DNA of 15,686 bases from Pseudomonadota bacterium (GTDB lineage Bacteria > Pseudomonadota > Alphaproteobacteria > Rhizobiales > Xanthobacteraceae): the NCBI GenBank assembly GCA_963205465.1, contig CAUJKG010000105.1, positions 1 through 15,686 of the forward strand, read 5' to 3'. The translations under genes and the position numbers were made by a program. The notes beneath the pieces were generated by a model, which made no database searches, was not told where the DNA came from, and saw only the letters and a list, made by a program, of their open reading frames with translations. Every line of letters starts with the position of its first letter. Position 1 is the first letter of the stretch. Positions 1-6,962 of this stretch are shown here, in pieces.

Positions 1-72
1 GCCTTCGGTGCTGGCGCAGGCGCCCGTGGCGGTCAGGGCGGCGGTTTCGGTGCGCGTCCGCCGCGTAGCTAA
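1..72 (+). CDS. C-terminal tail of a Gly/Arg-rich protein (5' part outside window)
   Basis: The first frame reads 23 residues and ends at a TAA at 70-72. The tail is almost only Gly, Ala, Arg, Phe and Gln (it contains ARGGQGGGFGARPPRS), an RGG-like disordered end. Such tails are common on alphaproteobacterial DEAD-box RNA helicases and other RNA-binding proteins, but nothing here identifies the family. A Rho-independent terminator follows 25 bases after the stop, which supports this as a true gene end. The product cannot be named from what is in the window. Confidence 0.6.
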   Translation, partial: AFGAGAGARGGQGGGFGARPPRS

Positions 73-97
73 GTTCCCCGAATAAGAATTCGAAAAC

Positions 98-129
98 GGG
101 CGGTCCCAAGGGGCCGCCCTTTTTATTTT
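98..129 (+). terminator. Rho-independent terminator, shared by convergent genes
   Basis: A stem runs from GGGCGGTCC to GGGCCGCCC (98-119), with one G-T wobble and a 4-base loop, followed by TTTTTATTTT (120-129). It ends the plus-strand gene that stops at 72. It also overlaps the last codons of the minus-strand hydrolase (stop at 123-125). Read on the minus strand it has a weaker GTTTTC tail, so it may work in both directions. Confidence 0.85.
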
Positions 130-914
130 GCACTCAGAAATTCCACCACTGCCTTCAGCCCGCCATGGCGGTCGAGATCGTAATGCTCGCCGTTTGCGAA
201 GCGCGCGAACTGCTTCTCGCCTGCAATCATGCCGAACAGCCGCTTGCCGAACGCAATCGGCACCACGCTGTCCTTCTCCCCATGCAGGATCAGTACCGGC
301 GCTTTCACATTCCCGATGCGGAGGTCGGAACGGAACTGGTCCTTCATCAGGAGTCGCACCGGCAGGAACGGATAGACGGAGGCACCGACTTCAGCCGCCG
401 ACGTGAACGGCGCTTCCAGCACGATCTTGGCAACCGGCGCTTCCGCCGCGAGCGCGACGGCGACGCCGGTGCCGAGCGATTCGCCCCACAGCGCGATCCG
501 CGCAGGCGTGTAGCGCTTCGCCGCGAATTCATAGGCCGCGATTCCATCTGCGATGAGCCCCTGCTCGCTCGGCGAGCCCGAGGAGCCGCCATAGCCGCGA
601 TAAGACACGCCGATGACGCCGAACCCTTCGAGCGCAAGCCGGGCGAAGCGCTGCGCGCGCAAATTCAGCGCTCCGCCATTGCCGTGGAAATAGACGACCA
701 CGGGCTTCTTCTCGTCGCGCGGCGCGATGTGCCAGATGATGATGGTCTCGCCGTCGGCGGTCGCGAGCATCTCTTCCTTGGCTTCCGGAAGACCGGCATC
801 CGCAGGCGCGGTTCGCACGCGGTCGGGAAAATACATCAGCCCGCGCTGCGCGACATACATGAAGGCGCAGAGCGCGGCGTAACCTAAGAGAACGACGCTG
901 ACGAAGGTCTTCAT
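123..914 (-). CDS. Membrane-anchored alpha/beta hydrolase (ABHD13/Bem46-like)
   Basis: Serine hydrolase of 263 residues with an alpha/beta fold. Residues 4-24 form one hydrophobic segment, probably an N-terminal membrane anchor. HGNGG (77-81) fits an oxyanion-hole loop. The nucleophile elbow is GESLG with Ser146, the acid is probably Asp215 in HGEKDSVVP, and the histidine is His244 in GEHYDL. The pattern matches the ABHD13/Bem46/YfhR branch, whose bacterial substrates are mostly unknown, so no substrate is assigned. I chose the ATG at 914. An in-frame ATG at 962 would add 16 residues encoded by the pntB terminator hairpin. No strong ribosome site precedes 914. The gene lies only 22 bases past that terminator, so it depends on read-through or on a promoter overlapping the hairpin. 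Confidence 0.88.
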   Translation of the reverse strand: MKTFVSVVLLGYAALCAFMYVAQRGLMYFPDRVRTAPADAGLPEAKEEMLATADGETIIIWHIAPRDEKKPVVVYFHGNGGALNLRAQRFARLALEGFGVIGVSYRGYGGSSGSPSEQGLIADGIAAYEFAAKRYTPARIALWGESLGTGVAVALAAEAPVAKIVLEAPFTSAAEVGASVYPFLPVRLLMKDQFRSDLRIGNVKAPVLILHGEKDSVVPIAFGKRLFGMIAGEKQFARFANGEHYDLDRHGGLKAVVEFLSAK

Positions 915-930
915 GCTTCGAGCATAACGT

Positions 931-962
931 AAAAAAATGGCCGGGCGTTGCGGCCCGGCCAT
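931..962 (-). terminator. Rho-independent terminator after pntB
   Basis: Read on the minus strand, ATGGCCGGGC pairs with GCCCGGCCAT (10 bp, 6-base loop, 937-962) and is followed directly by seven T (931-937, the first pairing at the stem base). It starts 22 bases after the pntB stop. This is a strong intrinsic terminator and marks the end of the transhydrogenase operon. Confidence 0.92.
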
Positions 963-983
963 CTCTTCCTAACTTGTGATCGC

Positions 984-2378
984 TCACATCGCCTTGACGA
1001 TGTTCTCCACCATCTTCTTGGCGTCGGCGAACAGCATCATGGTGTTGTCGCGGAAGAAGAGTTCGTTCTCGACGCCGGCATAACCCGAGCCCATGCCGCG
1101 CTTGATGAAGAGCACGGTCTTGGCCTTTTCGACGTCGAGCACCGGCATGCCGAAGATCGGCGATTTCGGATCGGTCTTGGCCGAGGGATTGGTCACGTCG
1201 TTCGCGCCGATGACGAAGGCGACATCGGCCTGCGCGAATTCTGAGTTGATGTCTTCGAGCTCGAACACTTCGTCATAGGGAACATTGGCTTCGGCCAAGA
1301 GCACGTTCATGTGGCCAGGCATGCGGCCCGCGACCGGATGGATCGCGTATTTCACCTGCACGCCTTCTTCTTTGAGCTTGTCCACCATTTCGCGCAGCGC
1401 ATGCTGCGCCTGCGCGACCGCCATGCCGTAGCCCGGCACGATGATGACCTTCTCGGCGTTCTTCATGATGAAGGCGGCGTCGTCTGCCGAGCCCTGCTTC
1501 ACAGGACGCGTCTCCACAGCCCCGCCCACCGCGGCGGTCTCGCCGCCGAAGCCGCCGAGGAGGACGGAGATGAAGCTCCGGTTCATGCCCTTGCACATGA
1601 TGTAGGACAGGATCGCGCCGGACGAGCCGACCAGCGCGCCGGTGATGATCAGCGCCGCATTGCCGAGCGTGAAGCCGATGCCGGCTGCCGCCCAGCCCGA
1701 ATAGGAGTTGAGCATCGAGACCACGACCGGCATATCCGCGCCGCCGATCGGGATGATGATGAGCACGCCGAGCGCGAACGCGAGGAACACGATCAGCCAG
1801 AAATCGACATGGCTCTCGGATACGACCAGGCCGTACATGAAGAACAGCACGGCGGCCGCCAGCGCGATATTGATGATGTGGCGGCCCGGCAGGATGATCG
1901 GCGCGCCCGACATGTTGCCGTTGAGTTTCGCAAACGCGATGACCGAGCCCGTGAAGGTGATGGCGCCGATCGCAGCACCCAGCGCCATTTCCACGAGCGA
2001 GGCTTTGGCGATCGTGCCGACCGCGCCGATGCCGAACGCGGCAGGCGCATAGAGCGCGCCGGCTGCGACCAGCACGGCCGCAAGACCGACGAGAGAGTGA
2101 AACGCCGCAACGAGTTGTGGCATGTCGGTCATGGCGATCTTGCGCGCCATCACCGCGCCGATGCCACCGCCGATGGCAAGGCCGCCGATCACCAGCGCCC
2201 AGCCCACGGCATCCGCAGGCGGCGACCACGCGAGCGTGGTGCCGATCGCGACCGCCATGCCGATCATGCCGAAGCGATTGCCCTGCCGCGACGTGGTCGG
2301 ATGCGAGAGACCCCGCAAGGCAAGGATGAAGAGAACGCCCGCGACGAGGTAAAGAAGGGCGACGATATCTGCGCTCAT
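984..2378 (-). CDS. pntB: Proton-translocating NAD(P)+ transhydrogenase, subunit beta
   Basis: PntB of 464 residues, carrying the membrane domain (dII) and the NADP(H)-binding domain (dIII). The enzyme uses the proton gradient to move hydride from NADH to NADP+, supplying NADPH. The N-terminal part is a series of hydrophobic helices. After a linker the dIII domain starts with VIIVPGYGMAVAQAQHALRE, followed by GRMPGHMNVLLAEANVPYDE and VIGANDVTNPSA, all typical of dIII NADP-site loops. The length matches family members. The start is the ATG at 2378 (MSADIVALLY), 7 bases after the pntAB stop; an upstream ATG at 2411 would overlap pntAB and add an Arg-rich leader. It is the last gene of the cluster and is followed by a strong terminator. 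Confidence 0.97.
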   Translation of the reverse strand: MSADIVALLYLVAGVLFILALRGLSHPTTSRQGNRFGMIGMAVAIGTTLAWSPPADAVGWALVIGGLAIGGGIGAVMARKIAMTDMPQLVAAFHSLVGLAAVLVAAGALYAPAAFGIGAVGTIAKASLVEMALGAAIGAITFTGSVIAFAKLNGNMSGAPIILPGRHIINIALAAAVLFFMYGLVVSESHVDFWLIVFLAFALGVLIIIPIGGADMPVVVSMLNSYSGWAAAGIGFTLGNAALIITGALVGSSGAILSYIMCKGMNRSFISVLLGGFGGETAAVGGAVETRPVKQGSADDAAFIMKNAEKVIIVPGYGMAVAQAQHALREMVDKLKEEGVQVKYAIHPVAGRMPGHMNVLLAEANVPYDEVFELEDINSEFAQADVAFVIGANDVTNPSAKTDPKSPIFGMPVLDVEKAKTVLFIKRGMGSGYAGVENELFFRDNTMMLFADAKKMVENIVKAM

Positions 2379-2385
2379 GATCCGC

Positions 2386-2775
2386 TCACTTCTTCTTCTG
2401 GTACATCGCAAGCATGCGCTGCGTGACGAGGAAGCCGCCGAAGATGTTCACGGCGGCCATGATGAGCGCAAAGAAGCCGAGGATGCGCGCCCACCAGGAG
2501 GCGGAAGCGTCGCCCGCGAGCGGCACGCCGACCGCGAGCAGTGCGCCGACCACGATCACCGACGAGATCGCGTTCGTGACCGACATCAAGGGCGTATGCA
2601 GCGCCGGCGTCACCGACCACACCACGTAATAGCCGACGAAGCAGGCCAGCACGAAGATCGAGACCTGAAAGATAAAGGGGCTCGCAGCATTCGCGGCACT
2701 CGCGGTCGCGATTGCGCCGACGGGAAGCAATTCTTCGGCTCCCGCCGAAAGAGCAAGCGATACGAAATCGATCAT
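2386..2775 (-). CDS. pntAB: NAD(P)+ transhydrogenase, subunit alpha part 2 (membrane)
   Basis: Small membrane subunit of 129 residues, equivalent to the C-terminal membrane part of E. coli PntA. After about 35 residues come hydrophobic helices: PFIFQVSIFVLACFVGYYVVW, then NAISSVIVVGALLAVGV and WWARILGFFALIMAAVNIFG, ending in QKKK. It forms part of the proton channel with PntB. Separate PntAA and PntAB proteins are the usual arrangement in Rhodospirillum rubrum and other alphaproteobacteria, whereas enterobacteria have one fused protein. The ATG at 2775 lies 4 bases after the pntAA stop; an AAGGG ribosome site sits across the end of pntAA. Confidence 0.95.
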   Translation of the reverse strand: MIDFVSLALSAGAEELLPVGAIATASAANAASPFIFQVSIFVLACFVGYYVVWSVTPALHTPLMSVTNAISSVIVVGALLAVGVPLAGDASASWWARILGFFALIMAAVNIFGGFLVTQRMLAMYQKKK

Positions 2776-2779
2776 CGCC

Positions 2780-3901
2780 TTATCCCTTCTTGAAGTTCGG
2801 GTGGACGACCGCGCCGTCTTTGGTCAGCAGCGTCGCCTTGATCAGTTCGTCGTCGTAATTCGGCGCGAACTTCTTTTCCTTGTCGAACATGGTCTCGACG
2901 AAGGCGAACAGGTTTTTCGCGTAGAGCGCCGACGCCGTGGCCGCAAGGCGGCCCGGCACGTTCAGATGGCCGACGATCTTCACGCCGTTGACCTCGGCGA
3001 CCTTGCCAGGCACCGCACCTTCGACGTTGCCCCCGCGTTCGACCGCGAGATCGACGATCACCGAACCCGGCTTCATCGAGGCGACCATTTCCTTGGTCAC
3101 GAGCTTCGGCGCGGGGCGGCCCGGGATCAGCGCGGTCGTAATTACGATGTCCTGCTTTTTGATGTGGTCGGCAGTGAGCGCGGCCTGCTTCGCCTGATAC
3201 TCTTTCGACATTTCCTTGGCGTAGCCGCCTGCGGTCTGCGCGTTCTTGAACTCTTCGTCCTCGACCGCCAGGAACTTCGCGCCCAGGCTCTCGACCTGCT
3301 CTTTGGTGGCGGGACGCACGTCGGTTGCCGTCACCACCGCGCCCATGCGGCGCGCGGTTGCGATCGCCTGCAGGCCGGCGACGCCGACGCCCATGATGAA
3401 GATGCGCGCCGCCGGAACCGTGCCGGCTGCCGTCATCATCATCGGCAGCGCCCGGCCGTATTCGGCGGAGCCGTCGATCACCGCGCGATAGCCCGCGAGG
3501 TTGGCCTGGGAGGAAAGCACGTCCATCACCTGCGCGCGGGTGATGCGCGGCATGAATTCCATGGCAAAGGCATTGACCTTGGCCGCCGCCATGTCGGCGA
3601 GTGCCGCGTCATTGCCGTAAGGGTCCATGATGGAAATGACGAGTGCGCCGGGTTTGTAGCTGGAAAGCTCCGCCTTCGCCGGGCGGCGCACTTTCAGGAC
3701 GATGTCGGCGTCCCTCGTGACGTCGCTGCCAATTTCAGCGCCCGCCGCAACATAGTCGGCGTCGAGAATGCCGGACTTCACGCCGGCACCCTTTTCGACG
3801 GCGACCTTGGCGCCGAGACCTGCGTAACGCTTGACGGTTTCGGGGGTCGCCGCGACGCGCGGCTCGCCCTGTTCGGTTTCAGCCGGGATCGCAATTTTCA
3901 T
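2780..3901 (-). CDS. pntAA: NAD(P)+ transhydrogenase, subunit alpha part 1 (NAD-binding)
   Basis: Soluble NAD(H)-binding domain dI, 373 residues, related to alanine dehydrogenase. It begins MKIAIPAETEQGEPRVAATP, the standard start of the family. SSQANLAGYRAVIDG holds the Arg/Gln loop that contacts the nicotinamide, and IFIMGVGVAGLQAIATARR is the Rossmann nucleotide-binding turn. A mobile-loop region and a C-terminal helix follow. It donates hydride to PntB dIII. The ATG at 3901 gives the normal family length. The frame stays open up to 4138, but that extension would cover the oxidase subunit IV gene in another frame and has no family match. No clear Shine-Dalgarno sequence is seen. The upstream gene ends 17 bases before, so the two are probably cotranscribed. 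Confidence 0.96.
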   Translation of the reverse strand: MKIAIPAETEQGEPRVAATPETVKRYAGLGAKVAVEKGAGVKSGILDADYVAAGAEIGSDVTRDADIVLKVRRPAKAELSSYKPGALVISIMDPYGNDAALADMAAAKVNAFAMEFMPRITRAQVMDVLSSQANLAGYRAVIDGSAEYGRALPMMMTAAGTVPAARIFIMGVGVAGLQAIATARRMGAVVTATDVRPATKEQVESLGAKFLAVEDEEFKNAQTAGGYAKEMSKEYQAKQAALTADHIKKQDIVITTALIPGRPAPKLVTKEMVASMKPGSVIVDLAVERGGNVEGAVPGKVAEVNGVKIVGHLNVPGRLAATASALYAKNLFAFVETMFDKEKKFAPNYDDELIKATLLTKDGAVVHPNFKKG

Positions 3902-3918
3902 ATCGATTTGCCGGACTT

Positions 3919-4071
3919 TTAAGTGAGGAACCAGTACATCAGGAACATAATCACCGCACTGGTGATGACGCCCCATTTTACGATCTGGACGAACAGATTG
4001 TAGGTCCACTCGTGCTCGGCGTAATCGTTGCCGTTGGCGGTGCCGTATTCGGTCTTGCCGTGGCTGGCCAT
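3919..4071 (-). CDS. aa3-type cytochrome c oxidase subunit IV (50 residues)
   Basis: A short gene found by translating the minus strand: ATG at 4071, TAA at 3919-3921, 50 residues. A polar N-terminus (MASHGKTEYGTANGNDYAEHE) leads to WTYNLFVQIVKWGVITSA and a single membrane helix ending FLMYWFLT. This is the pattern of the bacterial aa3 cytochrome oxidase subunit IV family, a one-helix accessory peptide whose role is not well known. A GGGGA ribosome site precedes the ATG. It sits 17 bases upstream of pntAA, and in my recollection this peptide gene is often next to pntAA in Hyphomicrobiales. The core oxidase genes are not in the window. Confidence 0.85.
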   Translation of the reverse strand: MASHGKTEYGTANGNDYAEHEWTYNLFVQIVKWGVITSAVIMFLMYWFLT

Positions 4072-4082
4072 GATTTCGGTCC

Positions 4083-4142
4083 CCAATTCCCGGAACAATG
4101 TTCGGGTCTGGATTAGCCGAAAGCCGCAGACCCGGCAATTGG
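4083..4142. repeat. Imperfect nested inverted repeat between ABC1 kinase and oxidase subunit IV genes
   Basis: CGGGTCTG (4103-4110) and CAGACCCG (4127-4134) are perfect 8-base inverted arms with a 16-base loop. CCAATT (4083-4088) and AATTGG (4137-4142) form outer arms. On the minus strand no T-run follows, so it does not look like an ordinary terminator. It lies in the 75-base spacer before the oxidase IV-pnt genes and may be a leader hairpin or operator. The role is unknown. Confidence 0.4.
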
Positions 4143-4146
4143 CCCG

Positions 4147-5535
4147 TTACGCCGCAGCGGGCAGTCCCGCCAGCGAAAGTGCTGCCGCCTGACGGGCGGC
4201 CACCTTATCCACCGAGAAATCGCGGATCGCATCCTCGAACAGGCGGTGAAAGTTCATTTCCGCCTTCAGATGCAGGAATACCCCGCCGAGGCCGATGGCG
4301 GCGCGGTCCATGAATACGAATTCTCGTGGCACGGTCACCGGCCCGAATTCCCGCAGTGCCTGTTTCACGCGGCCCGCTTCGCGGCGGCCATATTGGGCCG
4401 GCGCAACACCGTCCGCGATCGTGCGCACGCGGTCATCCATCAAGGGGCCGTAGATGAAGCGGGCCCAGATATTCAGTGCATCGATCATGGGCTTTGAGAG
4501 ATTCTTGAAGCCCCAGACCTCATAGGCCGCGATCACGCGCGCCTGATCGTTGTCGAGAAGCCCGCGATAGAGATCGACCACACCGCCGACGAAGCGCGGC
4601 GGAAAGATGCGGATGCAACCATAATCGAGGAGATTGATCCCCGCGGGCTCGGCGTCCTCTTCGAACACGGTGTAGTTGCCGAGATGCGGATCACCATGGA
4701 TCACGCCGTGATGCGCGAACGGAAGCCACCAGGCATGGAACATGGCGCGCGCTATTCGGTTTCGTGTCTCAAAATCGCGCTCTTTGTATTCGAGGAGCTT
4801 TCTGCCCTCCAGCCATTCGAGCGTAAGCAGCCGGCCGGTCGAGAGTTCGCCGCGCACCTGCGGCACGCGAACGTCCTGAACGCCGGCCAGCATCTCCCGA
4901 TAGAGCGCGGCATGCTTCGCCTCGCGGCGGTAGTCGAGTTCTTCGCGAAGCCGCGCGCCGATCTCGGCTTGAATCTCGCGGGTGTCGAGCTCCGGCGACA
5001 TGCGGCGGAAGATCGACATGATCATCCCGAGCTGTTGCAGGTCGGCTTCCACCGCCGACTGCATATCGGGATATTGCAATTTCACCGCCGCACTCATGCC
5101 ATCGAGCGTCACGGCGCGATGCACCTGCCCGAGCGACGCCGCGGCGGCAGGTATCTTCGAAAACGACGCGAACTTCTTTTCCCACTCAGCTCCGAGTTCG
5201 GCGGCCATGCGCCGCTTCACGAAGGGCCAGCCCATCGGCGGAGCTTCGGATTGCAGCTTGGAGAGTTCGGACGCGTATTCCGGCGGCAGCGCATCGGGGA
5301 TGGTGGAAAGCAGCTGCGCCACTTTCATCAACGGGCCTTTCAGCCCGCCGAGTGCGGCGGCAAGCGAGGCTGCGTTATTGGCGCGGTCGCCTCGCACGCC
5401 GAGAAAACGCTGGCTTGCGATCTTCGCCGCAACACCGCCGACATTGGCACCGACCCGCGCGTAGCGGCTCGCCCGCGCAGAGAAGCGGTTGCGCTCCAGA
5501 TCTTTCGGATCGGCGTCTTTGGGCTCGTCAGCCAA
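4147..5535 (-). CDS. ABC1/UbiB/AarF-family protein kinase-like protein
   Basis: 462 residues of the ABC1 (UbiB/COQ8) family, atypical kinase-fold ATPases linked to ubiquinone synthesis and other lipid roles. Seen in order: LKGPLMKVAQLLSTIP (residues 65-80), corresponding to the KxGQ segment but with Ala for Gly; the Ala-rich nucleotide loop AAAASLGQVH; the lysine in AAVKLQYPDM; ELDYRREAKH; HGVIHGDPHLGNY, the catalytic loop; and LLDYGCIR, the DFG equivalent. I chose a TTG start at 5535 because AGAGG lies 8 bases before it and the length then fits the family. No ATG is available near this point. It overlaps the end of the BKACE gene by 8 bases, so the two are likely translationally coupled. Whether it serves ubiquinone synthesis here is not shown. 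Confidence 0.88.
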   Translation of the reverse strand: MADEPKDADPKDLERNRFSARASRYARVGANVGGVAAKIASQRFLGVRGDRANNAASLAAALGGLKGPLMKVAQLLSTIPDALPPEYASELSKLQSEAPPMGWPFVKRRMAAELGAEWEKKFASFSKIPAAAASLGQVHRAVTLDGMSAAVKLQYPDMQSAVEADLQQLGMIMSIFRRMSPELDTREIQAEIGARLREELDYRREAKHAALYREMLAGVQDVRVPQVRGELSTGRLLTLEWLEGRKLLEYKERDFETRNRIARAMFHAWWLPFAHHGVIHGDPHLGNYTVFEEDAEPAGINLLDYGCIRIFPPRFVGGVVDLYRGLLDNDQARVIAAYEVWGFKNLSKPMIDALNIWARFIYGPLMDDRVRTIADGVAPAQYGRREAGRVKQALREFGPVTVPREFVFMDRAAIGLGGVFLHLKAEMNFHRLFEDAIRDFSVDKVAARQAAALSLAGLPAAA

Positions 5536-6445
5536 GGGCTCTGCCTCTTTTATGTTGCGCGTCGCAGGCTTGCATCGCTTCCCGAACGTCCGAAGGTGAA
5601 GCTGGTTCGCCGCCCGCGCGGCGAATGATTGCCGCAGCTTCTTCCACCAGCGCGTGGTTCTTTTGTGTCGCGCCCCAGGGCATGTCTTCAAGCCCGACGC
5701 GCACATGCCCCTCCCGCTCGACAGCAGCAGCAATGAGCGGACGAATGTCCACGCCAAGTCCTGCGATCATCCACGGATAGCCGCCCGCGACTTCGCGAAG
5801 CAACCCGAGATGCGCATCGAGATGATTCGGCTTCGGCGGGAAGCCAAAGGTGAATTCTTCGGCGAACATGAAGCGATAGATCGGCGACGGCACCTGCATC
5901 ATCGCTTTGGCCGAGGCCGCTCCCATGCGCGTGAAGCCCGGCTCGTAGATCGCGTAGCTCGGATTGACCTGATAATCGGCGCAGATGCGCATGCCTTCGA
6001 GAAAATGATCGTCGGGATTCTGATAGACGAAACCGGGCACGAGTTTCGCAACGTCAGAGAAGCGCGCGAAATTGCACGAGCCCGGATCCACCACGCCCCA
6101 TTCGACAAGCCCGCGCTTCGCGAGTTCTTCGAGATGCTCGTAGCGCTCTTTGGCGCTCTTCATGGTGCCGTTGGCGTAGCTCGAACCCGCAATCGGAATC
6201 GTCGGATAGATGATCGCGTCGCATTGCGTGCGAATGCCTTCGATCGCTCTCGCATAAAGCTGCCAGTCGTCTTTCTGCTCGCCGGTCGCTTCGTCATAGA
6301 CGTGCAGGTGGATGATCGCGGCCCCTGCCTTGGCGCAGGCGACGCCGTCGGCGACGATCTCTTTGGTCGAAACCGGAATGCCGGGCTGGCGCGCCTTGCC
6401 CCAGGGCCCGTTGATGGCGGCTTCGATCCATACCTGCGGCGACAT
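5528..6445 (-). CDS. BKACE-family (DUF849) beta-keto acid cleavage enzyme
   Basis: 305 residues of the beta-keto acid cleavage enzyme family, whose founder is 3-keto-5-aminohexanoate cleavage enzyme (Kce). Family members condense a beta-keto acid with acetyl-CoA to give acetoacetate and a new acyl-CoA. It has WIEAAINGPWGK at the N-terminus, a zinc-binding His46-x-His48 in AGAAIIHLHVYDEATG, and a late HVRVGLED segment that would give the acidic zinc ligand. The barrel shape and length fit. The acyl substrate cannot be told from sequence. The ATG at 6445 has GGGAGG 7 bases upstream; the in-frame ATG at 6463 lies before this site and was rejected. It overlaps the ABC1 kinase gene downstream. Confidence 0.9.
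   Translation of the reverse strand: MSPQVWIEAAINGPWGKARQPGIPVSTKEIVADGVACAKAGAAIIHLHVYDEATGEQKDDWQLYARAIEGIRTQCDAIIYPTIPIAGSSYANGTMKSAKERYEHLEELAKRGLVEWGVVDPGSCNFARFSDVAKLVPGFVYQNPDDHFLEGMRICADYQVNPSYAIYEPGFTRMGAASAKAMMQVPSPIYRFMFAEEFTFGFPPKPNHLDAHLGLLREVAGGYPWMIAGLGVDIRPLIAAAVEREGHVRVGLEDMPWGATQKNHALVEEAAAIIRRAGGEPASPSDVREAMQACDAQHKRGRALG
5544..5548 (-). promoter_or_regulatory. Ribosome binding site deciding the TTG start of the ABC1 kinase
   Basis: AGAGG on the minus strand, 8 bases before TTG at 5533-5535. It lies inside the end of the BKACE gene and is the main reason for choosing the non-ATG start. Confidence 0.6.
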
Positions 6446-6452
6446 GCTCTGG

Positions 6453-6458
6453 CCTCCC
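6453..6458 (-). promoter_or_regulatory. Ribosome binding site deciding the BKACE start
   Basis: GGGAGG on the minus strand, 7 bases before the ATG at 6443-6445. It rules in the second of two close in-frame ATG codons. Confidence 0.75.
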
Positions 6459-6506
6459 TGCATAAGCGAAGACTATCGCATGGTAATTTCGGTGACGGCC
6501 ATCCTG

Positions 6507-6962
6507 TCAGCGAAAGGTCAGCCCCGGATCGTTTCTCAATGCGCAGGCGGATTTGAAATCCGGATTGCCGGTGAGATTCGGCAGCCGCCGCGAGCGGATG
6601 CTGTAACGCCCGGTGACGAACACGAGCGCGACTTCCCCTTTGGGTACGCTGCCGACATAGAGCCAGGAGCGGATGCGCTGGATGGTGCCGACCCGCACGC
6701 GGCTCTTTCTGCCGAACTGCAGGAGAATATCCTGCGGACTGGTGCCGGGCCCCGCGAGGCATAGCGCAAGCCAGTTGCCGCCGGCGGTCGCAATAACGTT
6801 GACCAACGAGCGGTTCTCGGCTTGCGCCGCGGCGAACTGTTCGGTGAACAGCACGCCGTCGGGATGATCGCGATCATCCATGAACCAGAGCACATGGTCG
6901 GCGGCAAAAAGCACCGCGAGCACAAAAATGACGCCCACGGAAATCGGAAGATATTGCTTCAA
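6507..6962 (-). CDS. Unknown protein with one N-terminal membrane helix
   Basis: 151 residues with no family I recognise. The chain opens LKQYLPISVGVIFVLAVLF and continues AADHVLWFMDD, one hydrophobic segment that is probably a membrane anchor. The rest, about 120 residues, reads as a small soluble beta-rich domain (GNWLALCLAGPG, ILLQFGRKSRVRVGTIQRI, EVALVFVTGRYSI). The only sensible start that keeps the anchor is TTG at 6960-6962, which overlaps the pepF stop in a TTGA arrangement, a common form of translational coupling. The first in-frame ATG codes for the Met of WFMDD and would cut off the helix. An opposing set of open frames exists but lacks this organisation. It is probably made together with PepF; the function is unknown. 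Confidence 0.65.
   Translation of the reverse strand: MKQYLPISVGVIFVLAVLFAADHVLWFMDDRDHPDGVLFTEQFAAAQAENRSLVNVIATAGGNWLALCLAGPGTSPQDILLQFGRKSRVRVGTIQRIRSWLYVGSVPKGEVALVFVTGRYSIRSRRLPNLTGNPDFKSACALRNDPGLTFR

Noticed and set aside
915..962. Upstream ATG for the alpha/beta hydrolase at 962
   Set aside because: The 16 added residues are coded by the pntB terminator hairpin and would place a charged leader before the membrane anchor.
1311..2426. 371-residue open frame on the plus strand opposite pntB
   Set aside because: The composition is Arg/Asp/His-rich nonsense, antisense to the clear PntB membrane and dIII domains.
2801..3922. 373-residue open frame on the plus strand opposite pntAA
   Set aside because: Same antisense shadow pattern; the minus strand encodes a textbook PntAA.
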